DNA of 64,000 nucleotides, taken from Pseudomonadota bacterium. Lineage in GTDB: Bacteria > Pseudomonadota > Gammaproteobacteria > Burkholderiales > Burkholderiaceae_C. The stretch spans positions 124,001-188,000 of the forward strand of contig JAFEEF010000013.1 in assembly GCA_018241265.1 (NCBI GenBank). The letters are read 5' to 3'. Below are positions 1 to 9,216 of this stretch, piece by piece (the first letter of the stretch is position 1; the number at the start of each line of letters is the position of its first letter). Below the pieces are notes generated by a model. It was not told the DNA's origin. It saw only the letters and a list, made by a program, of their open reading frames with translations, and searched no databases. A program made the translations under genes and the position numbers.

Positions 1-99
<99 letters not shown>

Positions 100-169
100 T
101 GACCCCCGTCGACCATGCCGGCCGCTCTGCGCCGGAGGCCGCTGCCATCGTGACTCTGGAGGACCCGGC

Positions 170-1456
170 GTGAGCGACGCCCTGCAGGACGACGCCCCGG
201 CGGCGGCCGTTCCGACCGGCCGCCGCAAGGCGGCGATGCCGTTCATCATGCTGACGGTGCTGATCGACATGGTCTCGATCGGCCTGATCATCCCGGTGCT
301 GCCGCCGCTGGTCGGCACCTTCACGCATTCGCAGTCCGAGCAGGCCTTCTGGTATGGCGCGGTGACGATCGTCTTCGGCATCGCGAACTTCTTCGGCTCG
401 CCGATCCTCGGGCGCCTCTCCGACCGCTACGGCCGCCGGCCGGTGCTGCTGATCGGCTTCTCGGGACTGGCGCTCGGCTTCTTCGTCACCGGCATGGCGA
501 CGGCGCTGTGGATGCTGCTCGTCGTGCGCCTGTTCAGCGGCGCGATGCAGTCGAACATCGCGGTCGCCAACGCCTACGTCGCCGACATCACGCCGCCGGC
601 CGGCCGTGCGAAGGCGTTCGGCAAGCTCGGCGCGATGCTCGGCATGGGCTTCATCCTCGGGCCGGTGCTCGGCGGTCTGCTCGGCGGCATCAACCTGCAC
701 CTGCCGTTCTTCGTCGCCGGCTGCCTCGCCTGCGTGAACTGGCTGTACGGCTGGTTCGTGCTGCCCGAATCGCTGCCGCCGGAGCGCCGCCAGCCTTTCG
801 TGCTGCGCGAAGCGAATCCGATCGATTCGCTGCGCGGCCTCGCCGAACTGAAGGGCGTCGGTTCGCTGGTCGGCGTGCTGGCGCTGAGCGCGCTCGCGCA
901 GTTCATGACGAACACGTCGTGGGTGCTCTACACGTCCTTCAAGTTCGGCTGGGGCCCGACGCAGAACGGCTGGTCGTTGTTCGCGATCGGGCTGATGTCG
1001 GTGCTGGTGCAGGGCGTGCTGCTCGGCCGGCTGCTGAAGCGGTTCTCGCCGCAGCGGCTCGCGATCATGGGCCTCGTGTCGTCCGCGCTCTGCTTCGTGA
1101 TGTGGGGCGCGGCGAACGAGGGTTGGATGCTCTATGCGGTGATGTTCGTCAACGTGCTCGGCTTCGCCGCGCCGACCGCGATGCAGAGCATCATCGCCAA
1201 CGCCGCCGATCCGACCACGCAGGGCCGCACCGCCGGCGCGGTCGGCTCGCTGAACAGCATGATGGCGGTCTTGGCGCCGGCGATCGGCGCCCCGCTGCTC
1301 GCCACCGTCTCGCACCTGCCGCACGGCGACTGGCGCATCGGCGCGCCGTTCTACTTCTGCGCGCTGCTGCAGGCGGTCTCGATGCTGATCGCGCTGCGTC
1401 ACTTCCGGCGCGCCCGGCTGCGTCGCCAGGCCCTTGCGACCGCACCTTCCCATTGA
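170..1456 (+). CDS. TetA-like MFS drug/metabolite exporter
   Basis: A 428-residue inner-membrane protein of the major facilitator superfamily, TCR/Tet branch. The first membrane segment reads [20 protein letters not shown], and the loop between segments 2 and 3 has the classic motif A ([14 protein letters not shown]). About twelve hydrophobic segments are evident. I chose the GTG at 170 because CTGGAGGA sits at good spacing before it; an ATG at 236 would lose a short polar leader. The gene lies between guaB and guaA. Family membership is clear, but the substrate is not: the resemblance to tetracycline exporters does not by itself show resistance. Confidence 0.85.
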   Translation: MSDALQDDAPAAAVPTGRRKAAMPFIMLTVLIDMVSIGLIIPVLPPLVGTFTHSQSEQAFWYGAVTIVFGIANFFGSPILGRLSDRYGRRPVLLIGFSGLALGFFVTGMATALWMLLVVRLFSGAMQSNIAVANAYVADITPPAGRAKAFGKLGAMLGMGFILGPVLGGLLGGINLHLPFFVAGCLACVNWLYGWFVLPESLPPERRQPFVLREANPIDSLRGLAELKGVGSLVGVLALSALAQFMTNTSWVLYTSFKFGWGPTQNGWSLFAIGLMSVLVQGVLLGRLLKRFSPQRLAIMGLVSSALCFVMWGAANEGWMLYAVMFVNVLGFAAPTAMQSIIANAADPTTQGRTAGAVGSLNSMMAVLAPAIGAPLLATVSHLPHGDWRIGAPFYFCALLQAVSMLIALRHFRRARLRRQALATAPSH

Positions 1457-1469
1457 CCTTCCGTACGCC

Positions 1470-3053
<1,584 letters not shown>

Positions 3054-3077
3054 CGGGTCGGCAAAAGCTTCTTTAAA

Positions 3078-3104
3078 ATCAATAGGATAGTTACTCCTAT
3101 TGAT
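3078..3104. repeat. Perfect 10-bp inverted repeat after guaA
   Basis: ATCAATAGGA and TCCTATTGAT are exact reverse complements with a 7-base loop, 24 bases past the guaA stop. Read on the minus strand the stem is followed by TTTTAAAG, so it could end minus-strand transcription. It could equally be an operator or part of an old integration site. The surrounding bases are AT-rich compared with guaA. From here to 3391 I see no gene, only this hairpin and the degenerate repeat at 3306-3336. Confidence 0.5.
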
Positions 3105-3305
3105 GATGTGGCCGCATCGTCAACGAGCGCGAAGACTTTCACACGCGGTCTGCGTCCCACACGCGGCCGCGCGAGAAGGTGAACGTCTGCTCGATCGGCC
3201 GCGACGTCTTTCGAACCGCTGCGTTGCTTGGTAAGTCGCGTTGGTGGCAGCAGGGCGGGGCGTCTAGCTCGGCGCACATTGAACGGCTGCTCATGCAAGC
3301 GACCT

Positions 3306-3336
3306 ACTGCCGGACTCGACCCATGGCCGACATTCC
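3306..3336 (-). repeat. Degenerate island repeat, copy A
   Basis: Read on the minus strand this contains TGGGTCGAGTCCGGCAGT, preceded by GGAATG. It matches 15 of 18 bases of TGGGTCGAATCCCGCTGT in copy B at 3830-3865. Each copy lies just downstream of a small minus-strand gene. The pattern resembles module boundaries, but no attC-type core could be found. Confidence 0.4.
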
Positions 3337-3391
3337 ATAGCGGTGACGACGCCCAGAGATTGCCGGCCCAGAAGTTGCCCCGAACAGATCC

Positions 3392-3685
3392 TCAGTGGCC
3401 GTGGGCTGCAAACATGGCTGCTGCGATGCCGAACCCGCCGACTACTGTTCCGCCCAGCACGACTGCAAACGTCACTACATACGCAATCAAGACTTGCGTG
3501 TCTGAGGCTGGTCGCCAGCGGCCCAAGATTGCCGCCCGAAGGCCCCAGACGAGTCCGATGGCAGACACGCTGCCGCCGGCAAGGAGAGCTGCGATCACGA
3601 GTGACGACTCAGCACGAGCATCCCCGTAGAGAACGCCGATTCCCAGCGCTGCGGCTAACGGGCCGAGCAAGTCAAAGAGCGTCAT
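3392..3685 (-). CDS. Small orphan membrane protein
   Basis: A 97-residue protein that starts MTLFDLLGPLAAALGIGVLY. The frame is open upstream, but the start at 3685 is preferred because AAGG lies six bases before it. Three hydrophobic stretches are visible, around residues 5-20, 30-52 and 66-95, with a short polar turn GRWRPASDTQ between the second and third. I do not recognise the family. It lies in the region of lower GC after guaA and has no functionally related neighbour. It may be cargo of the island. Confidence 0.55.
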   Translation of the reverse strand: MTLFDLLGPLAAALGIGVLYGDARAESSLVIAALLAGGSVSAIGLVWGLRAAILGRWRPASDTQVLIAYVVTFAVVLGGTVVGGFGIAAAMFAAHGH

Positions 3686-3829
3686 CCTGCGCCTTGAGTT
3701 TGCAGCCTCTGCTGGATGCCCGTCGATCGACATTCTGGGGTGTGTTGGCTGACCGCAGGAAGGTACACGAAGTCGCCCATGCTGGAGGGCTCCCGTTGGC
3801 CGAATTCTGCCACTCATCCAAGGGGTCAG

Positions 3830-3865
3830 ACAGCGGGATTCGACCCAAAGCGCAAGGTGCATTCC
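3830..3865 (-). repeat. Degenerate island repeat, copy B
   Basis: The partner of the copy at 3306-3336, read on the minus strand. It begins about five bases past the stop of the secreted orphan protein and precedes the small membrane protein gene. The shared motif is GGAATG followed by TGGGTCGARTCC. Confidence 0.4.
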
Positions 3866-3870
3866 ACTTG

Positions 3871-4326
3871 CTATTCGGGGCAGTCGAAATCGGGCCAAAT
3901 CTGCTGTTGATCAAGGGATGCTCTGTTGAAGACTGCAGCCGATGGAAAGTACGACTCTCCTTCGTCGTGCCAAAGAACATTCCAGCTCAGTTGGACACCG
4001 CGGACCCGAATAGATGCAACGCCGTGACCGCCCCAACCGCTCGTATAGGCAACTGTAGCAACGCCTCCTGTATAGCGTCCAATGATGGATGGCGGATCGC
4101 CATCCGTGTCTCCGTCAACCTTGCTGCTGCCATGAGCCGTCAATAGAAACTTGGCGCATAGCTGGTCGCCACGGATTCGTACCTCAAGGTCAAAGCGGTC
4201 CTCGCCGGCAGGGCACCCAGGACTCTGCCCGCAAGTCCAAATGACGCTCCACGGCCCTTCAATCGAGGCCGGAGCCGCATGAACTTGGGTCGCCATGATT
4301 AGGGGAAGCACGAGCAAGCTCTTCAT
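3871..4326 (-). CDS. Orphan secreted protein
   Basis: A 151-residue protein with a likely signal peptide: MKSLLVLPLIMATQVHAAPA has a basic start, a hydrophobic core and an AxA cleavage site near residue 18. The mature part carries four cysteines (in WTCGQSPGCPAG, QLCAKF and the end DFDCPE), which suggests disulphides in the periplasm. The frame remains open upstream of 4326, but the signal peptide fixes the start. The upstream Shine-Dalgarno sequence is weak. The family is not recognised. Base composition is visibly less GC-rich than the flanking housekeeping genes, which supports acquisition by transfer. Confidence 0.55.
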   Translation of the reverse strand: MKSLLVLPLIMATQVHAAPASIEGPWSVIWTCGQSPGCPAGEDRFDLEVRIRGDQLCAKFLLTAHGSSKVDGDTDGDPPSIIGRYTGGVATVAYTSGWGGHGVASIRVRGVQLSWNVLWHDEGESYFPSAAVFNRASLDQQQIWPDFDCPE

Positions 4327-4569
4327 CGAGACATTGTCGCGCGTGAGGCCGTGCCTTACGGCTTGCGCCGGCCAACAGTCTGCTTCTGGCCGGGTCCGGG
4401 CACACGTTCGACGCACCGTCAGCAGACGTGCGCTCGTGACGAACTAGATCCAGAAGGTTGCCTCGGGGCCAGGTGCATGGTGCATGCGTTCGGTTGGCTG
4501 TGAAACTCGCCCCGTGACCCGTTGCCCCAGGCCCTGCGCGATGTGACGCAATTGCGATACACTGTCCAT

Positions 4570-4851
4570 ATGAAGACGACCACCATCCCGTCCATCCGCG
4601 TTGAGCCCGACTTTCGCGCCGAGGTGGAGGCGGTGCTGGCCGACGGCGAGACGCTCACCCAGTTCGTCGAAGCCTCGGTGCGCGCGAGTGTTGAGCGACG
4701 TCGCATGCAGGCGGAGTTCATCGCGCGCGGACTTCGCTCGCGCGACAAGGCGCGCCGCACGGGGGACTACGTCGATGCCGACGTGGTGATCGACAACCTG
4801 CAACGCAAGCTCGACACCGCGCGTTCGCGCCTGGCGAAGAAGGTCAAGTGA
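4570..4851 (+). CDS. ParD-like antitoxin (YlcI/YnfO-type)
   Basis: A 93-residue protein that begins MKTTTIPSIRVEPDFRAEVE. A short N-terminal strand is followed by helices (AEVEAVLADGETLTQFVEAS), typical of ribbon-helix-helix antitoxins that bind their own promoter and neutralise the partner. The C-terminal half is charged and helical. An in-frame start upstream at 4522 exists, but the RHH motif begins at 4570. It overlaps the next gene by four bases (GTGA), so the two are translationally coupled. From my memory of related proteins it resembles the YlcI/YnfO group; I could not check that. Confidence 0.75.
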   Translation: MKTTTIPSIRVEPDFRAEVEAVLADGETLTQFVEASVRASVERRRMQAEFIARGLRSRDKARRTGDYVDADVVIDNLQRKLDTARSRLAKKVK

Positions 4852-5165
4852 AGTTCAAGGTTAGGCTGACCCGGGACGCCGAGGCGGACCTGGATCGGCT
4901 CTTCGACTTCCTGCTGGATCGCGAGTTGTCCCGCGACGGCGGCGACCTGACCTTGCCGACGCAGGCCATCGCTGCCTTGCAGTCCGGCATCGCGACGCTG
5001 AAGACGTCGCCCTTCACGTGCCGCAAGGCCGGTCGGAGTCCGTTCCTGCGCGAACTGATCGTTCCGTTCGGGCGATCGGGCTATGTGGCGTTGTTCGAGA
5101 TCGAGGACGAGGCGAGCGTCGCCGTTCTGGCCGTGCGCCACCAGCTGGAAGACGACTACCATTGA
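4848..5165 (+). CDS. ParE/RelE-superfamily toxin
   Basis: A 105-residue protein with a GTG start that overlaps the antitoxin stop. MKFKVRLTRDAEADLDRLFDFL is the usual ParE opening: a strand followed by a helix rich in acidic and leucine residues. The end has the matching strands (LRELIVPFGRSGYVALFEI, then VAVLAVRHQLEDDY). ParE members poison gyrase, whereas RelE members cut mRNA; the sequence does not decide between them. The partner antitoxin is immediately upstream. Such pairs stabilise mobile elements, which fits its position inside the guaA island. Confidence 0.82.
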   Translation: MKFKVRLTRDAEADLDRLFDFLLDRELSRDGGDLTLPTQAIAALQSGIATLKTSPFTCRKAGRSPFLRELIVPFGRSGYVALFEIEDEASVAVLAVRHQLEDDYH

Positions 5166-5424
5166 TCCAGACTGCTGCGCTTGTGGCACGCGGGCAGACA
5201 ACGCGGCGATGCCGTCAACCAAGCCGCCAATACCGTCATCGGGTCACCCAACGAGCGGGTCGATACCGTCAATGTCGTCCCATTCGATCCCGAGCGACCT
5301 CCATGGCTGCGCGAAGGCCAACACTGCTGATCAAGATCGAAGAGATGGAGCCACTGCACGGGCCAAACCCGCGACGGTAGATTTGTCGGTATCTCGCCCG
5401 CGGCAGCCGGTCGGTGCGCCCTAT
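5166..5424. other. Unassigned stretch after the toxin
   Basis: No complete gene is seen. The toxin's frame stays open beyond its stop as far as about 5327 and reads plausibly protein-like (for example VNQAANTVIGSPNERVD). This may be the remnant of a lost downstream gene or a chance open frame in GC-rich DNA. Confidence 0.3.
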
Positions 5425-5850
5425 TTACCTATGAACGCCTTCGGCCTGTTGACAATAGAGTGGGAATAATTCGCACGCCTTCAGACTGATGCGAGGCGCA
5501 TTCAGTGCCGTGTGCGCAGCTTGCGATGCCCGCGAGGCCGCAAGCAGTGTGTCCCCGGCCGGCGACATCACTCCGCTGTGTCGTTGCCGCGCTGCCTTTG
5601 ACACGATGCCGGACAGACGGTTGTCGCGCAACAACGGCACCGATGCCGCATGGATCTCGCCCGCATCGAGTACCTTGGCGCGCTCGGCAAGCTGCGCCGG
5701 ATCGTCGAGCTTGGTCTTCTCCTCGATCAGCACCTTGGCGGAGCCGAACGTGGCGAGGAAGTCGGCCTCCTCCTTGTCGGACGTGGGGATGTCGGCGACG
5801 CCGATGCCCCAGTGCTCCAGCAGCAGGCGCGCATAGGATGGAGTCGTCAT
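5425..5850 (-). CDS. Hypothetical protein, probably truncated
   Basis: A 141-residue frame that begins MTTPSYARLLLEHWGIG and starts 23 bases after the vapC stop. The first ~85 residues look like real protein. The last part (from about residue 90) becomes less protein-like and crosses the attR-like repeat at 5452-5469. The gene therefore probably lost its original C-terminus when the island boundary formed. I do not recognise the family. With vapB and vapC it makes a compact minus-strand set of three genes. Confidence 0.45.
   Translation of the reverse strand: MTTPSYARLLLEHWGIGVADIPTSDKEEADFLATFGSAKVLIEEKTKLDDPAQLAERAKVLDAGEIHAASVPLLRDNRLSGIVSKAARQRHSGVMSPAGDTLLAASRASQAAHTALNAPRISLKACELFPLYCQQAEGVHR
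5452..5469 (+). repeat. Putative attR: duplicated guaA end
   Basis: ACAATAGAGTGGGAATAA encodes TIEWE-stop, the same last five residues as guaA, 2.4 kb further on. Upstream of these codons the frame has no similarity to GuaA, as expected for a duplicated attachment core and not for a duplicated gene. It delimits an island at 3054-5469. Confidence 0.6.
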
Positions 5851-5872
5851 GGCGCGCCGGCAGGTTCGTTCC

Positions 5873-6259
5873 TCATGCGGACTTCGGGAAGAACGCCACG
5901 TCCGGCAAGTTCTCGAAGTGCGCATCGCAGGTCAGCAGCTCCGCACCGACGTGCCGGGCCGTTGCGTAGACGATGGCGTCGGCGGTGGCCAGCTTGCGTT
6001 CGCGGTGCAGGTCTGCCGCGAGCAAGGCCATGGTGGTGTCCAAGGGCACGACCACGCATTTCTGCGTGTAGGCGATCACCTGATCGGCCTGGTCCTCGCC
6101 GAGTTCACGCACCAGCCACTTCGACAGTTCGAGCTGCACGATGGTGGGGACGATGCACTGCGCCTTGTCCGGGAACTGCTTGCCGAGCTTCTTGCCCAAC
6201 GCGCTGCCGGTGAGCCATTCGATCCAGGCCGAGGTGTCGACCACGCGCGAAGCTGCCAT
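5873..6259 (-). CDS. vapC: VapC-type PIN-domain toxin
   Basis: A 128-residue PIN-domain ribonuclease. The acidic residues expected for the metal site are visible: Asp8 in VVDTSAWIEW, Glu44 in QLELSKW, an Asp in ATADAIVYATA and an Asp in LLTCDAHFENL. VapC toxins cut tRNA or rRNA and are held inactive by the upstream antitoxin. The start codon shares one base with the antitoxin stop (TGATG), so translation is coupled. The length is normal and all catalytic residues are present, so it is probably functional. Confidence 0.9.
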   Translation of the reverse strand: MAASRVVDTSAWIEWLTGSALGKKLGKQFPDKAQCIVPTIVQLELSKWLVRELGEDQADQVIAYTQKCVVVPLDTTMALLAADLHRERKLATADAIVYATARHVGAELLTCDAHFENLPDVAFFPKSA

Positions 6260-6471
6260 CAGTAGCGGTCCTTCCGGTCCCGGTAGCCGTCCTTGCGCGC
6301 CCCCTTGGCGATGCCGGCCAGTTGTTCCAGCTCGGGCACGGGCATCACCAGCACCCCCTTGCCCTTCGGGATGAACACGAACTCCTGCCCGGCCTGCCAG
6401 TGCTGTTCCTCGCGCACGGCCTTGGGAATGGAAATCTGGAACTTGCTGGACAGGGTGGCGGTGGCAGTCAT
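6259..6471 (-). CDS. vapB: VapB antitoxin, AbrB/SpoVT fold
   Basis: A 70-residue protein that starts MTATATLSSKFQISIPKAVR. The SKFQISIPKAVRE stretch is the hallmark swapped-hairpin AbrB DNA-binding motif. The tail (from about residue 45) would bind the toxin. An upstream in-frame ATG at 6516 would add 15 residues, but the AbrB motif begins right after 6471. The DNA just upstream is AT-rich (TTATAGGGTACG read on the minus strand) and is a likely autoregulated promoter. Confidence 0.87.
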   Translation of the reverse strand: MTATATLSSKFQISIPKAVREEQHWQAGQEFVFIPKGKGVLVMPVPELEQLAGIAKGARKDGYRDRKDRY

Positions 6472-6598
6472 TTTTCGTACCCTATAAGTATCGATGACGA
6501 TTCGGTAAGAATACACCGTTCAGCCCACGAGCGCCAGACATGGTCCTGATGGGTGCCGGACCCGACCACACCGCGGCTGTTTGACGAGGTATCGCGAG

Positions 6599-6615
6599 TC
6601 GTAGCGAAACTACGA
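6599..6615. repeat. Short perfect inverted repeat
   Basis: TCGTAG and CTACGA are separated by CGAAA. It lies 18 bases beyond the stop of the relaxase fragment, in a gap with no gene between vapB and that fragment. There is no T-run, so it is not a clear terminator. It may be an operator or a recombination scar. Confidence 0.35.
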
Positions 6616-6633
6616 TTCATGAGACTTTTCCAA

Positions 6634-6780
6634 TCAACCGATCCCCAGGCCGCGCTGCCGGCCGAACTCCCAGGTGACGGCGCCGCCGCGGGCGATGGCG
6701 CTCATCTGCTGCCCCAGGCGCTGCTCGATCACCGGCTTCCAGGGCACGAGCGTGAAGCCCAGGCCGTCGTCGAGCATTTG
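6634..6780 (-). pseudogene. C-terminal remnant of a conjugative relaxase
   Basis: The last 47 codons of this frame read MLDDGLGFTLVPWKPVIEQR and then LGQQMSAIARGGAVTWEFGR before a stop. This matches, from memory, the C-terminus of VirD2-like relaxases with a DUF3363 tail that are found on Tn4371-family integrative and conjugative elements. Upstream the frame is unrelated, so more than 90 percent of the gene is missing. It is direct evidence that the region once belonged to a conjugative or mobilisable element. Confidence 0.65.
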
Positions 6781-6805
6781 CCTTGAGCGCGGTTGCAGAG
6801 ATTCT

Positions 6806-7102
6806 TCATGAGAGCCGCCCAACCTGACGCGGGGATCGTTGCCGGGTGACTTCCGCTCGATCACTTTCGGGGACCAACACCTGTGGCCCGATCTGCCGAA
6901 GCGTGTTCCCGATACCCTGCCGAGCGGCCATGCACTGCGCCGCCGACAGGCCCATAGCCCGCATCCACCAGTCCGCACAGGCCCTCACGTTCAAGATGTG
7001 TTCGCGCTCGACCCATCCGTAGACGAACCATGCGATCTGGTGACTCCGCTGCGGCTGCATGGCCATCATCAGGGCCGTCCACGGAAACCCCATCGGGCTC
7101 AT
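6806..7102 (-). CDS. Small hypothetical protein coupled to Usp
   Basis: A 98-residue frame that starts MSPMGFPWTALMMAMQPQ. Its ATG overlaps the universal-stress gene's stop by four bases (ATGA), which strongly suggests that it is translated. The first 70 residues are rich in Trp and Met (WFVYGWVEREH, DWWMRAMG) and could form two amphipathic helices. The last 25 residues are less convincing and run towards the relaxase remnant, so the true C-terminus may be lost. Family unknown. Confidence 0.5.
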   Translation of the reverse strand: MSPMGFPWTALMMAMQPQRSHQIAWFVYGWVEREHILNVRACADWWMRAMGLSAAQCMAARQGIGNTLRQIGPQVLVPESDRAEVTRQRSPRQVGRLS

Positions 7103-8145
7103 GACGCTCTCCGCGACACGAAGCGCGCCTTGTTGTGGATCCAATGACCCCGAGTCAACGCGCCGGCATGCGCTGCCGCGCTCCGGGCAATGGCTGCGTT
7201 GTCCGGGCAGGACTCCGGGTTCAGCCGAGGCGAGAGCGTTTGCGCAGCCGGTGGCGGAGAACTCTCACGAGGCTGCGGCACGATCAACATGTCGCAGGTC
7301 GCCTCGGAAAGTACACGGCTGCTGACGCTCCCGAGAAGGAAGCCACCCAGGCTTGAACGATCCTGTTTTCCGGCGACGATGAGGTCGGCGCCGAGCTTGT
7401 GCGCGTGACGCAGGATAGCGCGCGCCGGGTGCCCGTGTGCCGGCGCATGGTTTATGGGTGTGCTGCCCAGGCCGAGTCCTGCGACCTTGCGACGCATGCG
7501 TGCGTTGATGGCGCCTTCTTCCATCATGCGGGCCTCCGTGATGACGTGCTCGGGCACATCGGCATCGCGCAGCACGGCCTCGCGCCGGGAGTTGATGGCG
7601 TGGAACACATGCATGCCCCTCTCGCAGCGCAGCCGGTCGGCCACACGAATCGCCGCATCCGACGACGCCGTGAAGTCGATCGGCACCAGGACACGCCGAT
7701 AGCCCCCTTGCACCGAAGTCTTGACGACGAGGACGGGGCGTCGGCAGATTCGGACCATGCGCTCCACGGTTCTGCCCATGAACAATCCCTTGAGGCGGCC
7801 GCGACCGCGCCGCCCGAGCACCATCAGGTCGACGTGCTCCGAGGCCTGCATCAGGATCTCGAACGGGTCGCCGACGGTGACCTCGACGCTGGCGGTCAAG
7901 TCGTAGGCGCCCGATATCTCGACGGCCAGGCGCCGCAGGGCGTCGCGCGCCTGGGCTGCCTTGAGATCGAAGTCCAATGTCGGTGAGAACCAGTCGCGCA
8001 GCGGCTTGCAGCCTGCCGCATTCAGGACGTGCAGGATGCGAAGACGGGCTCCGAGCTCATGCGCCAGCAGCGCGGCGCGGCGCACCGCATGGTTGCCATC
8101 GACCGAAAAGTCGGTTGCCGTCAGGATGGAAGTGATCGACGTCAT
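7099..8145 (-). CDS. Tandem universal stress protein (UspA family)
   Basis: A 348-residue cytoplasmic protein with two Usp domains, about 1-142 and 148-292, followed by a 55-residue tail of low complexity. Domain 1 has a variant nucleotide loop (GRRGRGRLKGLFMGRT) and domain 2 has GKQDRSSLGGFLLGSV. GAGGA lies seven bases before the ATG. Usp proteins bind ATP and protect cells under starvation or oxidative stress. It sits with an Rnk-like gene on the same strand, a pairing seen in stress-tolerance cargo of mobile elements. The tail may be an extension from a frame change. Confidence 0.85.
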   Translation of the reverse strand: MTSITSILTATDFSVDGNHAVRRAALLAHELGARLRILHVLNAAGCKPLRDWFSPTLDFDLKAAQARDALRRLAVEISGAYDLTASVEVTVGDPFEILMQASEHVDLMVLGRRGRGRLKGLFMGRTVERMVRICRRPVLVVKTSVQGGYRRVLVPIDFTASSDAAIRVADRLRCERGMHVFHAINSRREAVLRDADVPEHVITEARMMEEGAINARMRRKVAGLGLGSTPINHAPAHGHPARAILRHAHKLGADLIVAGKQDRSSLGGFLLGSVSSRVLSEATCDMLIVPQPRESSPPPAAQTLSPRLNPESCPDNAAIARSAAAHAGALTRGHWIHNKARFVSRRAS

Positions 8146-8290
8146 CTGTGTGTCCTCGAGAACAGTCGTGTTCCGAAAGGCGCCAGACGAGCGTGTGCCC
8201 AGGGTGCGATGTGCATCGCACCCGAGGTGAGACTAGAGGCCCGTCGTCGTCGCCATCGAGAGGTGCAGCCCCCAAAGCTGCACGCGGCGG

Positions 8291-8713
8291 CTATATCGCG
8301 TAGTCGCCGCTCGACTCGGGCTGGAAAAGGATGGCCAGGACCTCGGCCGCCTTTTCGCCGCCGGCCGGGGTCGACCAGCGAGCCGAGCTGCCGACCCGCA
8401 GGCCGAGCAGGGCGCTTCCGACCGGGGACAGCACCGACACGAATCCGGCCGCCGGTTCGGCGTCCGCGGGGTAACACAGGGTCAACGTCTTGCGCTGACC
8501 GGTCCGGGCGTCCTGCAGCAGGACCCGGGAGTACATCGTCACGACGTCTGGCGCCACCTCGCGCGAAGGCACGAGCGCAGAAGCGTCCAAGACGTCTTCG
8601 ATGGCACGGACTTGCTCGAGTGAACCGTCACCGCGTGCATCGCGGCGGAGCAGGTTCAGGAGGCGGGCATGGTCCAGTTCAGTGAGCGTACGCTCGAGTG
8701 TCAAGACTTCCAC
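8291..8713 (-). CDS. Rnk / GreA-C-domain regulator
   Basis: A 140-residue protein. The N-terminal ~50 residues form a short helical hairpin, and the rest is a GreA/GreB C-terminal fold (VLLQDARTGQRKTLTLCYP, then GFVSVLSPVGSALLGLRVG). Rnk-type proteins bind RNA polymerase and were first described as regulators of nucleoside diphosphate kinase. GTG start at 8713 with AAGGA seven bases upstream. It is transcribed towards the Usp gene across a 145-base gap. A perfect hairpin (CCTCCG-TTT-CGGAGG, 8743-8757) lies in its leader and could affect expression. Confidence 0.82.
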   Translation of the reverse strand: MEVLTLERTLTELDHARLLNLLRRDARGDGSLEQVRAIEDVLDASALVPSREVAPDVVTMYSRVLLQDARTGQRKTLTLCYPADAEPAAGFVSVLSPVGSALLGLRVGSSARWSTPAGGEKAAEVLAILFQPESSGDYAI

Positions 8714-9216
8714 GAGTCATTCCTTCAGTGTCAAGCTGAGTACCTCCGTTTCGGAGGCACGCATCTACGCGCGGGCTGGGAGCCCGGCGATCTGAAGTTT
8801 GCGCAAATGGTGTGGAAGTGATCGCCGGGCCTAGGAATGTGCGGCCGGCTGACGGGTGTGAGTCCCCATCCCGGCACGTGACTGCGGAGCGCACAGCGAC
8901 CCGGCAGCACGAATGGCCGCCTCGCAGGGGGTACCGCCGAACGTGAACCTGGAAACAAGAGAACTCATGGGAGCATCCTATCGCCCCTGCCTGGCTCGAG
9001 CAATTCATCCAGGTGAAGTCGCACTGGGTTGTAGGCGCATTGCGCGGCTGGTAGCTGGGTTCGACGCTCATCGCATGGGCTCGCTGCAATGGCCGTACTG
9101 GCGCCGTGCCAGCCGCGTTCGACTGGTCGGAGTCTCAGGGCTAGCCTTCCCGAGCCTTGCGATCGACTTGCGGCGAATGGCATAGAGTGGGGAACAAACT
9201 TGGCCTGGAGCCGCGC
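8714..9216. other. Unassigned 500-base stretch
   Basis: No gene is supported. It contains the hairpin at 8743-8757, a segment around 8856-8900 with possible short pairings (GACGGGTGTGAGTCCCC), and ATAGAGTGGG at 9182-9191, which repeats ten bases of the attR-like site at 5455-5464. It separates the mobile cargo from chromosomal-looking genes. Confidence 0.4.

Noticed and set aside
3306-3865. Integron cassette array after guaA
   Set aside because: The two repeats are suggestive, but no inverse-core/core (RYYYAAC/GTTRRRY) attC structure and no integron integrase were found.
5175-5327. Gene in the frame that continues past the toxin stop
   Set aside because: Only ~50 codons, no start signal and no recognised family; kept as an unassigned stretch.
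8856-8990. Possible group II intron fragment (GGTGTGAGTCCCC-like motif)
   Set aside because: The motif is short, no domain V hairpin or reverse transcriptase gene is present, and I could not build a consistent fold by eye.
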